A DNA stretch of 46,275 nucleotides from Chthoniobacterales bacterium (GCA_025929155.1 JAICMR010000005.1:1-46275); one strand, 5' to 3'; positions 31,793 to 41,345 are shown, counted from the stretch's first letter. Translations and numbers: made by a program. The notes: generated from the letters alone by a model not told the origin.

Positions 31793-34402
31793 TCACCTGC
31801 TGCGGCGCTCGGGCGTTGCGTCCCCTTCTTCCGGTCGATAGGCCGGGTTGCCTGTTACCTGTTCGACCCGCGAATACATCTCAAAGTAAATCCGTTCAAT
31901 GGCGGTCGCGGGATCTTCCATCATCATGTTTTCCTTGATCTTGCTCGCATAGATCGGGAACGAGAACGGCGACACCACCGGCAGCTCCCGCAGCTTCCAT
32001 TCGAACCTCGGCGTCTCTGCGAGAAACACGTAAGCCGTCTCGGCATCGAGAAAAGTGTGCGTCGCCTGGCGATACGCCTCTTCCAGCAAGGGATGATCCG
32101 GCTCGTGTTGTTCGAGCACGCGAAAAAGAACTTCGCTGCTCCAACTCAGCTGGCGCGGTTTGCGCTCCCGCCCCGGAAGATTCCGCGGCACCATCAGACC
32201 AGTCTGCGCCACGCCGCGAAATTGCCACTTCACCAACTCGGAACCCCGTAGTGCCGCGTGCAAATCTTCCTCCGCTTCGGCCCGGCGAAAAAGACTCTGC
32301 CATTGCGCCAGCGGCAACTCCTGAAACCGCCGGAGCGTCAGCAGAAACCCATAGTCATCGATCGTGACGAGTGCATTGCCCCCGATTCGTTCCTGCACGC
32401 GCCAAGCGATGATGCGGGAGAGTGCGTCGTTACCACTCCGCCCGATCAAGGCATGAAAAAAGAAGTGCGAATGTTCTCCCTCGCGATAGAGCTCGATCAG
32501 AAATCTGCGGCCCGCTGGAATCTCAGAGATCGCGAGCTGCGCGCGAAAAAACTCCACGATCGGCTGCGCGTTCGCGAGCGAGATCTGGTAATTTTCCACC
32601 AGCCATTCGACGGCCGCTTCGTCCGAGCCCTCGCGGAGCCGTTGATCCAGTTCGTTGCGCAACCTGACGACCGCGTTCGCCAACCCGGAAGTAAGCGGCA
32701 TTTTGGCGGCGTTCCAGCGCGGAATGGTTGGCAATTGTCCGTCTGCGCGCTCCACATAAGCTTCCTGCACGCCGGTTTCGATCAGCCTCACAACGCGCCC
32801 GCCGAGCACGAAAAGATCGCCCGGGTTAAGTTGCTTGATGAAACCTTCCTCGACAGAGCCGAGCCGACGTCGACCGAGCAGGACACTCACAAAACCTTCC
32901 GAGACACTGGTCCCAATATTGAGCAGGAATTCGCGCGCGACCCGCGAATGGGCGAGCGAAATCAACCCTTCGTCGTCGATCGTGATCTTTCCAAACAGTT
33001 CGGCGTATTGTTTCCGCAAAGAAGCGCCGCCGCCGGCGAGATATTCCAGCACATGGTCGAACTCCTCTCGTTCCAGCTCGCGGAAAGGATAGGCACGCCG
33101 GACAATCGCAAACACATCATCCGCCGCGATCGGGCGCAATGCCGCCATCCCGACGATGTGTTGCGCGAGGACATCGTTCGGTTGAGCGAGAATCCTGATC
33201 GGATCGAGTGCGCCTTGCCTAACGAGTAAAGCAGTTGCAGTTGCCTCGACCAAGTCGTTGATATTGGTTGCGACAAGGACTCCGTGACTGCTTTTATTCA
33301 GCGAATGCCCGGAGCGGCCAATTCGCTGGATCGCGCGCGACACTCCTTTCGGCGTCGCGACCATCACCACGAGATCGACCGCGCCGATATCAATCCCCAT
33401 CTCCAGGCTGGTCGAGCAAACCACGGCCCGCAGCTCGCCATCCTTCAGCCGGTCTTCCACCTCGAGGCGAACGCTCCGATCTAGCGAAGCATGATGCGTT
33501 TCAATCCGGTCCGCGAGTTCCGGCAGCAGCTCTTTCAGGCGCAAACCGATTTGCTCTGCGGCCGATCGGACATTCGTGAAAACAAGAACGGATTGGCGCG
33601 AGCGAATCAGCTCGGCCAGCTCCGCATAGAGTCGCACCCCGGTGTAGCCGGCCGGCGGATAAGGCTTGCGTCGGATTGGCGAGAAGACTTCCACGATCGA
33701 TTCCTTCTCGATCTTGGCCTCCGCAATTTTGCATGGTCGATCGTCGCCAGCAAGAAACCGTCCGAGTAAATCGAGGGGCGCCGCGGTCGCGGACAGGCCG
33801 ATACGGCAAATCCTGCCGCCAGTTAGTTCCTCCAGTCGTTCGAGCGAGAGCGCAAGGTCTACGCCGCGCTTGTTCCCCGCGAAGGAATGCAACTCATCGA
33901 CGATGACAAAGTGACAGCCGGCCAGGTTGAGAGCATAACTCTCCTGCGCGAGCATGACCGCGAGGCTCTCCGGCGTCGTCACGAGAAAATGCGAAGGTCT
34001 CCGCTTGAACTTTCCCCGCTCGCTCGCGCTCGTGTCTCCCGTGCGCACATGCACGAGGAGGTCTTTCTCCAGACGCATGCCTGCAATCGGCGCGCGCAGG
34101 TTTTTCCCGATGTCATAAGTCAGCGCGCGGAGCGGCGAGACGTAAAGACAGCGCACGCCTAACGAGAGGGGGCCGAGATCGAGCTCACGCAGCAGGGCAT
34201 CGAATATCCCGAGAAACCCGGCGAGGGTTTTGCCGCTGCCGGTTGGGGAAGTGAGCAGGATCGATTGACGCGCCAGAATCGAGGGCACGCAGCGCAACTG
34301 TGCGTCGGTAAATCGGCCGTAGGTCGCGCGAAACCAGTGCGCGAGCCGCGGGTGCAATCGCGCGAAGAGCATCTCGTTCGTCACGGCTTTAACCCGAGGC
34401 AT
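31793..34402 (-). CDS. Lhr-type DEAD/DEAH-box ATP-dependent helicase
   Basis: An 869-residue superfamily 2 helicase from ATG at 34402. Motif I is SPTGSGKT (52-59), motif Ia VSPLRALTYD, motif II DELH (169-172), motif III SAT, motif V-like TSLEMGIDIG and motif VI QRIGRSGH. The C-terminal half contains the winged-helix and Lhr-core segments, ending without the extra C-terminal part of full-length E. coli Lhr. Lhr proteins act in DNA repair, often beside a ligase and a phosphoesterase. Neither partner is next to this gene. Three-prime to five-prime translocation is the family activity; the target here is unknown. Confidence 0.9.
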   Translation of the reverse strand: MPRVKAVTNEMLFARLHPRLAHWFRATYGRFTDAQLRCVPSILARQSILLTSPTGSGKTLAGFLGIFDALLRELDLGPLSLGVRCLYVSPLRALTYDIGKNLRAPIAGMRLEKDLLVHVRTGDTSASERGKFKRRPSHFLVTTPESLAVMLAQESYALNLAGCHFVIVDELHSFAGNKRGVDLALSLERLEELTGGRICRIGLSATAAPLDLLGRFLAGDDRPCKIAEAKIEKESIVEVFSPIRRKPYPPAGYTGVRLYAELAELIRSRQSVLVFTNVRSAAEQIGLRLKELLPELADRIETHHASLDRSVRLEVEDRLKDGELRAVVCSTSLEMGIDIGAVDLVVMVATPKGVSRAIQRIGRSGHSLNKSSHGVLVATNINDLVEATATALLVRQGALDPIRILAQPNDVLAQHIVGMAALRPIAADDVFAIVRRAYPFRELEREEFDHVLEYLAGGGASLRKQYAELFGKITIDDEGLISLAHSRVAREFLLNIGTSVSEGFVSVLLGRRRLGSVEEGFIKQLNPGDLFVLGGRVVRLIETGVQEAYVERADGQLPTIPRWNAAKMPLTSGLANAVVRLRNELDQRLREGSDEAAVEWLVENYQISLANAQPIVEFFRAQLAISEIPAGRRFLIELYREGEHSHFFFHALIGRSGNDALSRIIAWRVQERIGGNALVTIDDYGFLLTLRRFQELPLAQWQSLFRRAEAEEDLHAALRGSELVKWQFRGVAQTGLMVPRNLPGRERKPRQLSWSSEVLFRVLEQHEPDHPLLEEAYRQATHTFLDAETAYVFLAETPRFEWKLRELPVVSPFSFPIYASKIKENMMMEDPATAIERIYFEMYSRVEQVTGNPAYRPEEGDATPERRSR

Positions 34403-34789
34403 GATGCAACTTCGCCGTCCCAGACCAGCCGTCGAGTCAGACCGTCCCGCTCGTGCAAAGGCGCAAATTTGTGGCAGGCTCGCGCTGGGCCATGCTAACC
34501 AGATCAGTCCTCCTTCTCCTAGGTATTTCACTCAGTCCCCGCGGTCGCGCCGCCTCCCGCTGCGACTGGCGGCACGCTCAAGGATTCGGCGCGGCTTTCC
34601 GCACGTGCCCCAAAGATGTTGCTGCACCAATTCTGCCGCTCACTCGTGAATCCTGGAGCGTCGCGAGATCCAGGATTACGGCGAAAACCCGCAGCTACGA
34701 ATTTTGCGAGCGACATATGGAAGGGCGCTATCATCGTTAGGTAACGACTGACGTCCACTGAAGAAGACGGCACGATCTTTTCCACGGCA
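34403..34789. other. Divergent gap between helicase and CAX genes
   Basis: About 390 bases that should carry promoters for the minus-strand helicase and the plus-strand antiporter. It contains one possible small secreted ORF, given separately. No clear -35/-10 pair or hairpin was found. A one-mismatch copy of the repeated word (TCGTTAGGT) sits at the end of that ORF. Confidence 0.4.
34492..34740 (+). CDS. Possible small secreted protein
   Basis: An 82-residue frame starting MLTRSVLLLLGISLSPRG, which resembles a signal peptide with a likely cut after RAA. The rest is basic, with three Cys (CDW, TCPKD, FCERH) that could form disulfides. There is no recognised family and no clear ribosome site. 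Open frames also exist on the opposite strand, so chance remains a real possibility. Confidence 0.3.
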   Translation: MLTRSVLLLLGISLSPRGRAASRCDWRHAQGFGAAFRTCPKDVAAPILPLTRESWSVARSRITAKTRSYEFCERHMEGRYHR

Positions 34790-35863
34790 ATGGCTTTTAC
34801 CTGGCTCCTTCTCCTGGTCCCATTCGCGCTGGCGCTGCATTACCTGCTCCACGCCGGGCCAATTTGGACCTTTGCTTGCGCTGTCCTCGCAATCATTCCG
34901 CTTGCCGAATGGATCCGGCGCGCCACCGAGCAACTGGCGCACCGCGCCGGAGCCGCGGTCGGTGGGTTGCTGAATGTGACCTTCGGTAACACCGCCGAAC
35001 TCATCCTCGCGCTCTTTGTGCTTTCCACTGGCCAGACTGGGGTCGTGAAAGGACAGATCACTGGTTCGATCATCGGGAATAGCTTGCTCGGGCTGGGTCT
35101 CGCCATCCTGGCGGGAAGCTGGGGACGCGAACGGCAATCCTTCAAGCGCGCCCGCGGAGGATTGCTTTCGAGCATGCTGATCCTGGTCATGATCGCGCTC
35201 CTCGTGCCGGCGCTCTTTGATTACACGGAGCGCGGACTCTACGCGCAAGCCGATGTGGCGCGGCTCGACGAGCAGCTCAGCCTCGGCGTGGCGGTCGTTC
35301 TGATCGCCGTCTACCTGTTGAACCTCCTTTACACGTTAGTCTCGCACCGCGACGTTTTCGCTTTTGAGAAACCGGAGCCGGGCGCGGCGGAGAAAGCATG
35401 GCCCGTCTGGCGCTCTTTAGGCGTCCTCCTACTCGGAACCGCCTTGACCGCATGGGAAGCGGAGTTGGTCTCCGGCGCACTCAATGAAACTTCGGCCCAG
35501 CTCGGTATTTCCACCTTCTTCCTCGGCGTCTTTGTCCTCGCCGTCGTCGGAAATGCCGCCGAGTATGTCGCCGCGATCTACTTCGCGCGCCGCGACCAGA
35601 TGGGACTGGTTATCAGTATTACGGTCGGCTCAACCATCCAGGTCGCCCTGCTGGTGGCGCCGGTTCTTGTGATTGTGTCGCATTTCATGGGCCACCCGAT
35701 GAATCTGGTTTTCGACAATCCGCTCGAGCTGATCGCGATCGCGGCGGTCTCTTTCGCAGTTAACGCGATCGCAGCTGATGGCGAGACCACCTGGTTTGAA
35801 GGAGTGCTCCTCCTGGCCGTTTATGTCGTGCTCGGGATAGCGTTCTTCTTCGTCACCGAGTAA
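34790..35863 (+). CDS. Calcium/proton antiporter of the CAX family
   Basis: A 357-residue protein with about eleven helices. The two alpha repeats carry [11 protein letters not shown] in the first half and [20 protein letters not shown] in the second; the Glu of each GNxAE is the cation-binding residue of the CaCA superfamily. A Glu-rich acidic segment between halves ([11 protein letters not shown]) matches the CAX layout. It exports Ca2+ (and in some members other divalents) in exchange for protons. The last 43 bases overlap, on the opposite strand, the end of the sulfotransferase gene. Confidence 0.92.
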   Translation: MAFTWLLLLVPFALALHYLLHAGPIWTFACAVLAIIPLAEWIRRATEQLAHRAGAAVGGLLNVTFGNTAELILALFVLSTGQTGVVKGQITGSIIGNSLLGLGLAILAGSWGRERQSFKRARGGLLSSMLILVMIALLVPALFDYTERGLYAQADVARLDEQLSLGVAVVLIAVYLLNLLYTLVSHRDVFAFEKPEPGAAEKAWPVWRSLGVLLLGTALTAWEAELVSGALNETSAQLGISTFFLGVFVLAVVGNAAEYVAAIYFARRDQMGLVISITVGSTIQVALLVAPVLVIVSHFMGHPMNLVFDNPLELIAIAAVSFAVNAIAADGETTWFEGVLLLAVYVVLGIAFFFVTE

Positions 35864-36660
35864 TCGAACCGCCGGTCGAGTTGAGTCAAAGCGGCCGCCG
35901 CATACGACTGATCTTCCGCATTCAGGTAATCCGCGAATCCACCTACTTTGCCTCGGCGGACTTTGTAGGATTCAGGATCGCGGGTGTCACCGGCTCGAAG
36001 AATTTTCGAGTCGAACGCTCCGGCGTTTTCCAATTTTTTCATGTTCTCGAAAACCGAGAAGTCAAGCGCGAAGGCTATCGCTGCTTCGTCAACAGGATGT
36101 TCGCCTAACAAGAAAAGGATTGACTTAAATTCTGCGCGCGGATCTTGACGGAGAGTCTCGTAGCGCACGAGAAGGAAGTCTTTGCGGCCTGACCATTCGG
36201 CGAGCCAGATATTCATTACCTGCACCATGGAAGCAATCCCGTAAGCGGGATCACGCAGGAGCTGGGAGACCGATTGAGTCTTAACCCTTCTGGGTGTTTC
36301 CTTGGTGCGACGGGTCAGTTGGGCGTAAAGCGAAACGAAAGCATCGCGCGGATCACGAGCAAGGAGAACCACAGGATGCCTGGTCCTTTCGCCACGCGGA
36401 ATTAGATATTTCCCGCGTAGCTTGTCCCATCGATCCGCCTTAGTTCGCTCTTCGAAAAGATCGTGGGTATAAATCAGCCGTGGAACGCCGGGATATTGCT
36501 CCGGATGCAGGGTAAAGGGCTGGTGGAATTTATGGCAAAAGTAAGCACACAGGAAGGTACGGACCCAGGTGCGGCCGCTCTTCGGGATGGAGACGACAAA
36601 CGCATCGCCACCAGATAGCTGTGCGGCGCGGCTGCTTAGATTCCACCTGATAAGTCGCAT
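35821..36660 (-). CDS. PAPS-dependent sulfotransferase
   Basis: A 279-residue protein. The 5'-phosphosulfate loop is [13 protein letters not shown] (residues 24-36, with Arg where the consensus has Thr), the 3'-phosphate site is [11 protein letters not shown], and the C-terminal nucleotide loop is [10 protein letters not shown]. These are the three PAPS-binding marks of cytosolic-type sulfotransferases. It moves sulfate from PAPS to a hydroxyl or amine; the acceptor is not known. It begins four bases after the glycosyltransferase-like gene and is part of the GH47-GH92 operon, so a glycan is the natural guess. The end overlaps the CAX gene antiparallel. Confidence 0.88.
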   Translation of the reverse strand: MRLIRWNLSSRAAQLSGGDAFVVSIPKSGRTWVRTFLCAYFCHKFHQPFTLHPEQYPGVPRLIYTHDLFEERTKADRWDKLRGKYLIPRGERTRHPVVLLARDPRDAFVSLYAQLTRRTKETPRRVKTQSVSQLLRDPAYGIASMVQVMNIWLAEWSGRKDFLLVRYETLRQDPRAEFKSILFLLGEHPVDEAAIAFALDFSVFENMKKLENAGAFDSKILRAGDTRDPESYKVRRGKVGGFADYLNAEDQSYAAAALTQLDRRFDYSVTKKNAIPSTT

Positions 36661-36664
36661 GACC

Positions 36665-37456
36665 TTATAGCTGAATCGGATCGCCGGCCTGTTTTCGCAG
36701 CGCCTGTCTCAGTCGCACCCGGCCCAGCGCCCGGAGCAGCCGTCGTTTCCATGGGGTTTTTGAAAAGAGCGGGCGGATCCGCGGTTCCATTTCCACCGAA
36801 TGCGCGCGACAAAGAGAGATGGCTTCCGGCATCCAAAGCCCGCGTGAGATCGCTGACATAAGATAGGGGATCGGAGTGTTATCCCGGTGCAAGTAGGAAA
36901 GGATGGTCATAGCCTGTGTACGCGCACTGCCCCGCGCTTCGAAATCCCAGGCCGTCTCTCCCTGGCGCAAAATGCTTTGCAGGTCGCTTCGCTTCCAGAT
37001 TGTTACCTGGCACCGGGTGCGCCCATCCGAAGCAAGCGGGACCAGGCCGAAGCGATCGTTCACTGCTACCGTTCCGCGATCAGGTGCGCTCCGGGCGCGA
37101 AAGCAGAGCGCACTTGCGCCGGAATCGATAACATACGCAAAGTCTTTCGCCAGTTGCTCAGTGTGGACGGGAGCGTTAAGAAAGTAATCTTCTTGAAAGT
37201 AAAGAACATGCGATTGGGGCATGTCGGCCAAGGCCGCAAGTAAGTTGGTCGACCAGCCGCGATCCTCTCCCACCGCGAAGTATCCGATCCTCGCGGAGCG
37301 AATCGAGAGACGGTTCGTGATTAAACTGACCTCGAAGGGGCAGTCTGGCCAAAACCTGGCGAAGAAGCGCGAGAAAGGTTGCCAGGCGTCGAAAAAGGCG
37401 TCGCAACTGGAAACCAGGATCGCGATGCGATCGGCAAATTCAGAGAGCAATGGCAT
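36665..37456 (-). CDS. Glycosyltransferase-like protein
   Basis: About 263 residues, from ATG at 37456. The order of an N-terminal VSSCDAFFDAW segment, then YFQEDYFLNAP with an acidic pair in the place of a DxD-like metal site, and a C-terminal basic tail (RLLRALGRVRLRQALRKQ) recalls small GT-A-type transferases of capsule loci. The match is weak, and no strict DxD is present. The stop is four bases before the sulfotransferase start, so both are co-translated. A role in building the glycan that is then sulfated is inference. Confidence 0.5.
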   Translation of the reverse strand: MPLLSEFADRIAILVSSCDAFFDAWQPFSRFFARFWPDCPFEVSLITNRLSIRSARIGYFAVGEDRGWSTNLLAALADMPQSHVLYFQEDYFLNAPVHTEQLAKDFAYVIDSGASALCFRARSAPDRGTVAVNDRFGLVPLASDGRTRCQVTIWKRSDLQSILRQGETAWDFEARGSARTQAMTILSYLHRDNTPIPYLMSAISRGLWMPEAISLCRAHSVEMEPRIRPLFSKTPWKRRLLRALGRVRLRQALRKQAGDPIQL

Positions 37457-37486
37457 GAAACCTTGGCGAGCTGGCAGCAAGGTATC

Positions 37487-39769
37487 TCAAGGAGCGCCAG
37501 GGATTTCTGGATGCGTTCCCCAAGCACTCGGTTTGGAGCCCATCTTGAATGTCAGATTCCCGCCTTTCGTTAGGTCAGTAAAGCGCAAGAATGGCTGGTC
37601 TAAAGGTTTGTCATTCAGTGTCACTGACTGCACATATTTATTCTTCTCAGAAATCTCCTCCGCTGTCACTGTAAAGTCTTTGCCGTTTGAAAGATGCATG
37701 ACCGCTTTAGGCAGCTGCGGCGCGCCGATGACATAGTAGTCGCTCGCGGGGCAAACGGGATAAAAGCCGAGGCAGGTAAAAATATACCAGGCTGACATCT
37801 GGCCGCAGTCGTCATTGCCGCTGAGCGAATCCGGATTATTGCCGTAGAACTTCGTGACGACCTCGCGCAGCCTTTCTGCGCTTTTCCAAGGCTGTCCTGC
37901 ATACGAGTAGAGATAGATGACATGATGACTTGGTTCGTTGCCGTGCCAGTATTCTCCGATCCTCCCTTGAATGTCGGATACGCCTTGGCTCGCCTCGGCT
38001 TCGCGGAAGGTGAAAAGGGAATCCAGCTTCTTCGTGAAAGCTTCCTTTCCACCCATCAACGAGATCAACCCCGCAACATCCTGCGGCACATACCACGAAT
38101 ACTGCCAGCTCGTGCCCTCCGTGAAGTCGTTAACTCCAGCCTTTTCGTCGTAGGAGTGGGGATTAAACGGAGAATGCCAATGCCCGGCGGAGTCCTTGCC
38201 ACGCATCAAGCCGATCGAGGGATCGAACAGATTCTTGTAACTTCCGGCGCGCTTCTCGAAGTAGCTGGCGTCGTCGTTTTTGCCCAGTCGGCGCGCGGTT
38301 TGAGCGATTGTGTAATCGTCATAGGCGTATTCCAGCGTCTTGGAGACAGACTCATTCTCCTTGTCAAACGGCACCCAGCCGAGCCGGGCATAGGTCGCTA
38401 CGCTGTCATAATGTGGATTCAAGGCAGTCGTCTTGGCCGCTTCATAAGCTCGCCCTACGTCGAAACCTTTCACATCCTTTGCGATCGCATCCGCAATCAC
38501 CGGGACAGCGTGATAGCCAACCATGCACCAGGTCTCGTTCGCCTGGAGCGACCAGACCGGCAACATGTGCTCCACGCTTTGATCGAAATGGGCGAGCATG
38601 GAATTGATCATATCAGCATCGCGTCGCGCTTCGATGAGAGCGAAAAGCGGATGGGTTGCTCGATAGGTGTCCCAGAGTGAGAACACGGTGTAATTCGTAA
38701 AGCCTTTGGCGCGGTGAATATTGTGATCAAAGCCGAGGTACTCACCCGTCGCGTCCTCATATAGATTCGGCGCGAGCATGGTGTGATACATGGAGGTGTA
38801 GAAGGTCTCCTTTTCGCGCTCGGTGCCCTCGATCTTAATCCGAGCCAGCTCGTCATCCCAGCGTCTGAGGGTTCTTTCTCGCAACCCATCAAAGTTCCAG
38901 TCTTTCAAGGTTCCGTCCAGGTTCTTCAAGGCGTTCGCCGCGCTGATCGCAGAGACGGCGGTTTTGATGAGAATCGGTTCCTGCTCTTTCGTGGCGTAAG
39001 TAGCGAGAAACTTCAGCTCCGTTCCGGCCGCTTCATTCGAACTGCGGAAACGATAGGTGTCGTAGATCACGGGCTTGCCATCGCTAAAGATCTGAGCTTT
39101 ATCGAAAGGCCGGGAGAAACGCGCGGCGAAATAGAGAGGCCGTTCCTTTGCCCAGCCGTTGACGAGATGATAGCCGGTAACGGTGGAGTTATCCTCCACC
39201 CGGAGGTGCGACCAAACCACCTTCCATTTCTTCCCGCTGAGCACATGCTGGAGATCGATCAAGACGGTCGCCTGATCACTGGCGGGAAAAGTCATGCGCA
39301 TCATTCCCGCCCTTTCGCCGGCAGTGAGTTCCACCTTTACACCGGAGTCTCGGAGCCTTACCTGATAGTAACCCGCAGAAGCCACTTCCTCATCATGCGA
39401 GTAACTCGCGAGATAGCCCGAGCCCGGTTTGCCCTTGCTTCCTGAAATCAGCTTGGGTTTACCAATTTGCGGGACGAAGAGAAAATCGCCGAGATCTGGA
39501 ATCCCAGTGCCGCTGAGGTGCGTCAGGCTAAAGCCAAAAATCGTCGGGTCCGAGTATTCGTAACCGGAAGCGGTATCCCATAACTCTTTGTCGGTATCGG
39601 GACTCAGTTGCACCATTCCAAACGGCGCGGAAGGGCCCGGATAGGTGTTGCCCTCGCCTTTCGTGCCGACGAGCGGGCGAATGTAATCGGATAAGCGGTG
39701 GAGATCTTCGGAGCGGACGGTTTGGGCGCAGGCGAGGAGGAGTAGTGAAAGGAGTGTCGATTTTACCAT
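37487..39769 (-). CDS. Exported GH92 alpha-mannosidase
   Basis: A 760-residue enzyme with a signal peptide (STLLSLLLLACAQTVRS). The N-terminal beta domain holds IRPLVGTKGEGNTYPG and PFGMVQLSPDT. The (alpha/alpha)6 domain has FSLWDTYRATHPL, EYWHGNEPSHHVIYLY and GNDDCGQMSAWYIF with GFYPV, all hallmarks of family GH92, calcium-dependent exo-alpha-mannosidases acting with inversion. The Cys after the signal peptide region is not in lipobox form, so the protein is probably periplasmic. The start overlaps the end of the GH47 gene by seven bases. Mannans or high-mannose N-glycans are likely substrates. Confidence 0.93.
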   Translation of the reverse strand: MVKSTLLSLLLLACAQTVRSEDLHRLSDYIRPLVGTKGEGNTYPGPSAPFGMVQLSPDTDKELWDTASGYEYSDPTIFGFSLTHLSGTGIPDLGDFLFVPQIGKPKLISGSKGKPGSGYLASYSHDEEVASAGYYQVRLRDSGVKVELTAGERAGMMRMTFPASDQATVLIDLQHVLSGKKWKVVWSHLRVEDNSTVTGYHLVNGWAKERPLYFAARFSRPFDKAQIFSDGKPVIYDTYRFRSSNEAAGTELKFLATYATKEQEPILIKTAVSAISAANALKNLDGTLKDWNFDGLRERTLRRWDDELARIKIEGTEREKETFYTSMYHTMLAPNLYEDATGEYLGFDHNIHRAKGFTNYTVFSLWDTYRATHPLFALIEARRDADMINSMLAHFDQSVEHMLPVWSLQANETWCMVGYHAVPVIADAIAKDVKGFDVGRAYEAAKTTALNPHYDSVATYARLGWVPFDKENESVSKTLEYAYDDYTIAQTARRLGKNDDASYFEKRAGSYKNLFDPSIGLMRGKDSAGHWHSPFNPHSYDEKAGVNDFTEGTSWQYSWYVPQDVAGLISLMGGKEAFTKKLDSLFTFREAEASQGVSDIQGRIGEYWHGNEPSHHVIYLYSYAGQPWKSAERLREVVTKFYGNNPDSLSGNDDCGQMSAWYIFTCLGFYPVCPASDYYVIGAPQLPKAVMHLSNGKDFTVTAEEISEKNKYVQSVTLNDKPLDQPFLRFTDLTKGGNLTFKMGSKPSAWGTHPEIPGAP

Positions 39770-41133
39770 GTGCGTCTTAGGGGATGGGCTTCTGTGTTGA
39801 AAACAACCTTATCGAAATCCAACGTCTTGTCGGGAGCGAAGAGGAGGTAGAAATATTTGAAAGTCTCGGCCAGGACGAAGCTCTCCATCTCATCGCGTTT
39901 TTCTTTTGTGACCACGCTGTCGAGTGCCGCGTAGCCGGCATCGGTGCGGCAGAAACGGACGAAATCGTGGAACATTTTGTCGCCCATGTCTAAATAAGCC
40001 GGGTGATGGGTGAAGTGCTCGAGATAATAGGCGGACTCTATGATTTCCGGTCGAAGATGGTAGCCCTTCGCGACCACTTGCATCGTTCGGTAGTTGATTA
40101 GTTCGGGTTCAATGTCGTAAAGACTCCACATCCGGAAAGAGGAAGCCTGCAGCTGCCCCGCACGATCAAGATCGCCCGAGAGGGCCAGGAGAGCAGGGAA
40201 GAACGCGTCCAAAGCACCGTAAGTGGTCGCAGTTCTCGCACCGGTTCCCATGTTAGCGTGTCCATACCAAAGGCTGGCACTGGTTTCATCAGCGAGATAG
40301 CGATTCACGGCGGGGATGCTGGCACGCCACATCGCGAGACAATCTTTGTCGCCAAAGAGTAGCCAGCATTTCCAGAGGTATTCGTAGTAGGAGTCGATTC
40401 CGCCGCTGATATGGCTATCGGGATCGAGCCATTGACCCGTCTCGACGTTGATGCTGGACCCGACCAGCCCGAGAGGAGAGCGGCGCTTGAAAGTCTCCAC
40501 GAGAGCTCGCTTCGCCTTCTGGTAGAAGATCGGGTTGCGAGTTAGCTTGCTGAGAGTGCCAAATTCGAGGAGGAGAGTTCCAGTTTCGGCAGGATTCGTG
40601 ATTGGATCGCGGACTTTGCCGCTGCGGAGGTTCACGAATACATAAGGAAGGCCAGTGGGCGAGTTGAAAGCGGGCAGGAGCCGTTGGCCGAGGTCCTGCG
40701 CGAGGCGGAGAAGGCGAGGATCGCCGGTCAGCTGATAACTGGAGAGGAGTCCACCAAGAAGGCGAATCGTGATCTCGAAGTTCTTGACGTAAACATCGCG
40801 ATCGAGGGAAAGCTTTGTCGCAATTAACTCTCGCGTTTTGTAGGCTTCATCGGAACAACCAAGGAGAATCAGTGTATCCAAGGCGTCGACGGGAGTCATC
40901 AGGAGTGACTCGCCATACCAATCATGCGCTGTCCGGCTGAGGGGCTTGAGTGCGTCATGGCCCCAAGCGTAGCGTTCATAACCATGCCACGCGTGCAGGA
41001 ATTCGGCTTTGACCCGGTTTGCATTGTGGCGCGCCTCTTCGCCCTTTTGCGGGGACGAGGCGCAACCGGATAGGGATGTCAGGAAGAGCGTGGTGGCGCA
41101 GACGAGAGGCAAACAGGGCATGCGATCCAACAT
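39763..41133 (-). CDS. GH47 alpha-1,2-mannosidase lipoprotein
   Basis: About 456 residues from ATG at 41133. The frame opens at 41265, and 41157 or 41121 are also possible starts. The N-terminus has a lipobox, LTSLSGC, so it is probably a lipoprotein. The family marks are DALDTLILLG, NPAETGTLLLEFGTLSKLT, HISGGIDSYYEYLWK, LRPEIIESAYYL and, at the end, LAETFKYFYLLFAPD and VFNTEAHPL, all typical of class I alpha-1,2-mannosidases. The Thr of NTEAHPL is the calcium ligand in this family. GH47 is far better known from the eukaryotic secretory route; bacterial members are few and need calcium. It is coupled to the GH92 gene by a seven-base overlap. Confidence 0.92.
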   Translation of the reverse strand: MLDRMPCLPLVCATTLFLTSLSGCASSPQKGEEARHNANRVKAEFLHAWHGYERYAWGHDALKPLSRTAHDWYGESLLMTPVDALDTLILLGCSDEAYKTRELIATKLSLDRDVYVKNFEITIRLLGGLLSSYQLTGDPRLLRLAQDLGQRLLPAFNSPTGLPYVFVNLRSGKVRDPITNPAETGTLLLEFGTLSKLTRNPIFYQKAKRALVETFKRRSPLGLVGSSINVETGQWLDPDSHISGGIDSYYEYLWKCWLLFGDKDCLAMWRASIPAVNRYLADETSASLWYGHANMGTGARTATTYGALDAFFPALLALSGDLDRAGQLQASSFRMWSLYDIEPELINYRTMQVVAKGYHLRPEIIESAYYLEHFTHHPAYLDMGDKMFHDFVRFCRTDAGYAALDSVVTKEKRDEMESFVLAETFKYFYLLFAPDKTLDFDKVVFNTEAHPLRRTW

Positions 41134-41298
41134 GGCATTGGCTGTGAAGCTGCCCATCGGACGGAGCTTACACATGAGAGCCGGTGGTGTAACGCTCGAC
41201 CTGACATTTTCGGCGTTTTGAAACCGGGCTTGGCGCTGAGATTCCGGGTGGAGTGAATGCGTCATTTACGGCGTCCGAAAGCGGTACGGTCGCTGAAT

Positions 41299-41320
41299 AA
41301 CTCAACGATCCCTTTGAGTT
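41299..41320. promoter_or_regulatory. Palindromic operator candidate between GH47 and HTH regulator
   Basis: AACTCAA (41299-41305) and TTGAGTT (41314-41320) form a perfect inverted repeat with an eight-base spacer, in the divergent gap. A TTGAGT hexamer at 41314 is 16 bases from TATTCT at 41336, a possible promoter for the regulator with a very short leader. The repeat overlaps the -35 position, as expected for autorepression (inference). Confidence 0.5.
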
Positions 41321-41345
41321 AATTGAGAATCGTCGTATTCTAGAA

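Noticed and set aside
37922-38680. Plus-strand frame of 252 codons opposite GH92
   Set aside because: GH92 motifs on the minus strand are complete, and the plus frame has no recognisable feature.
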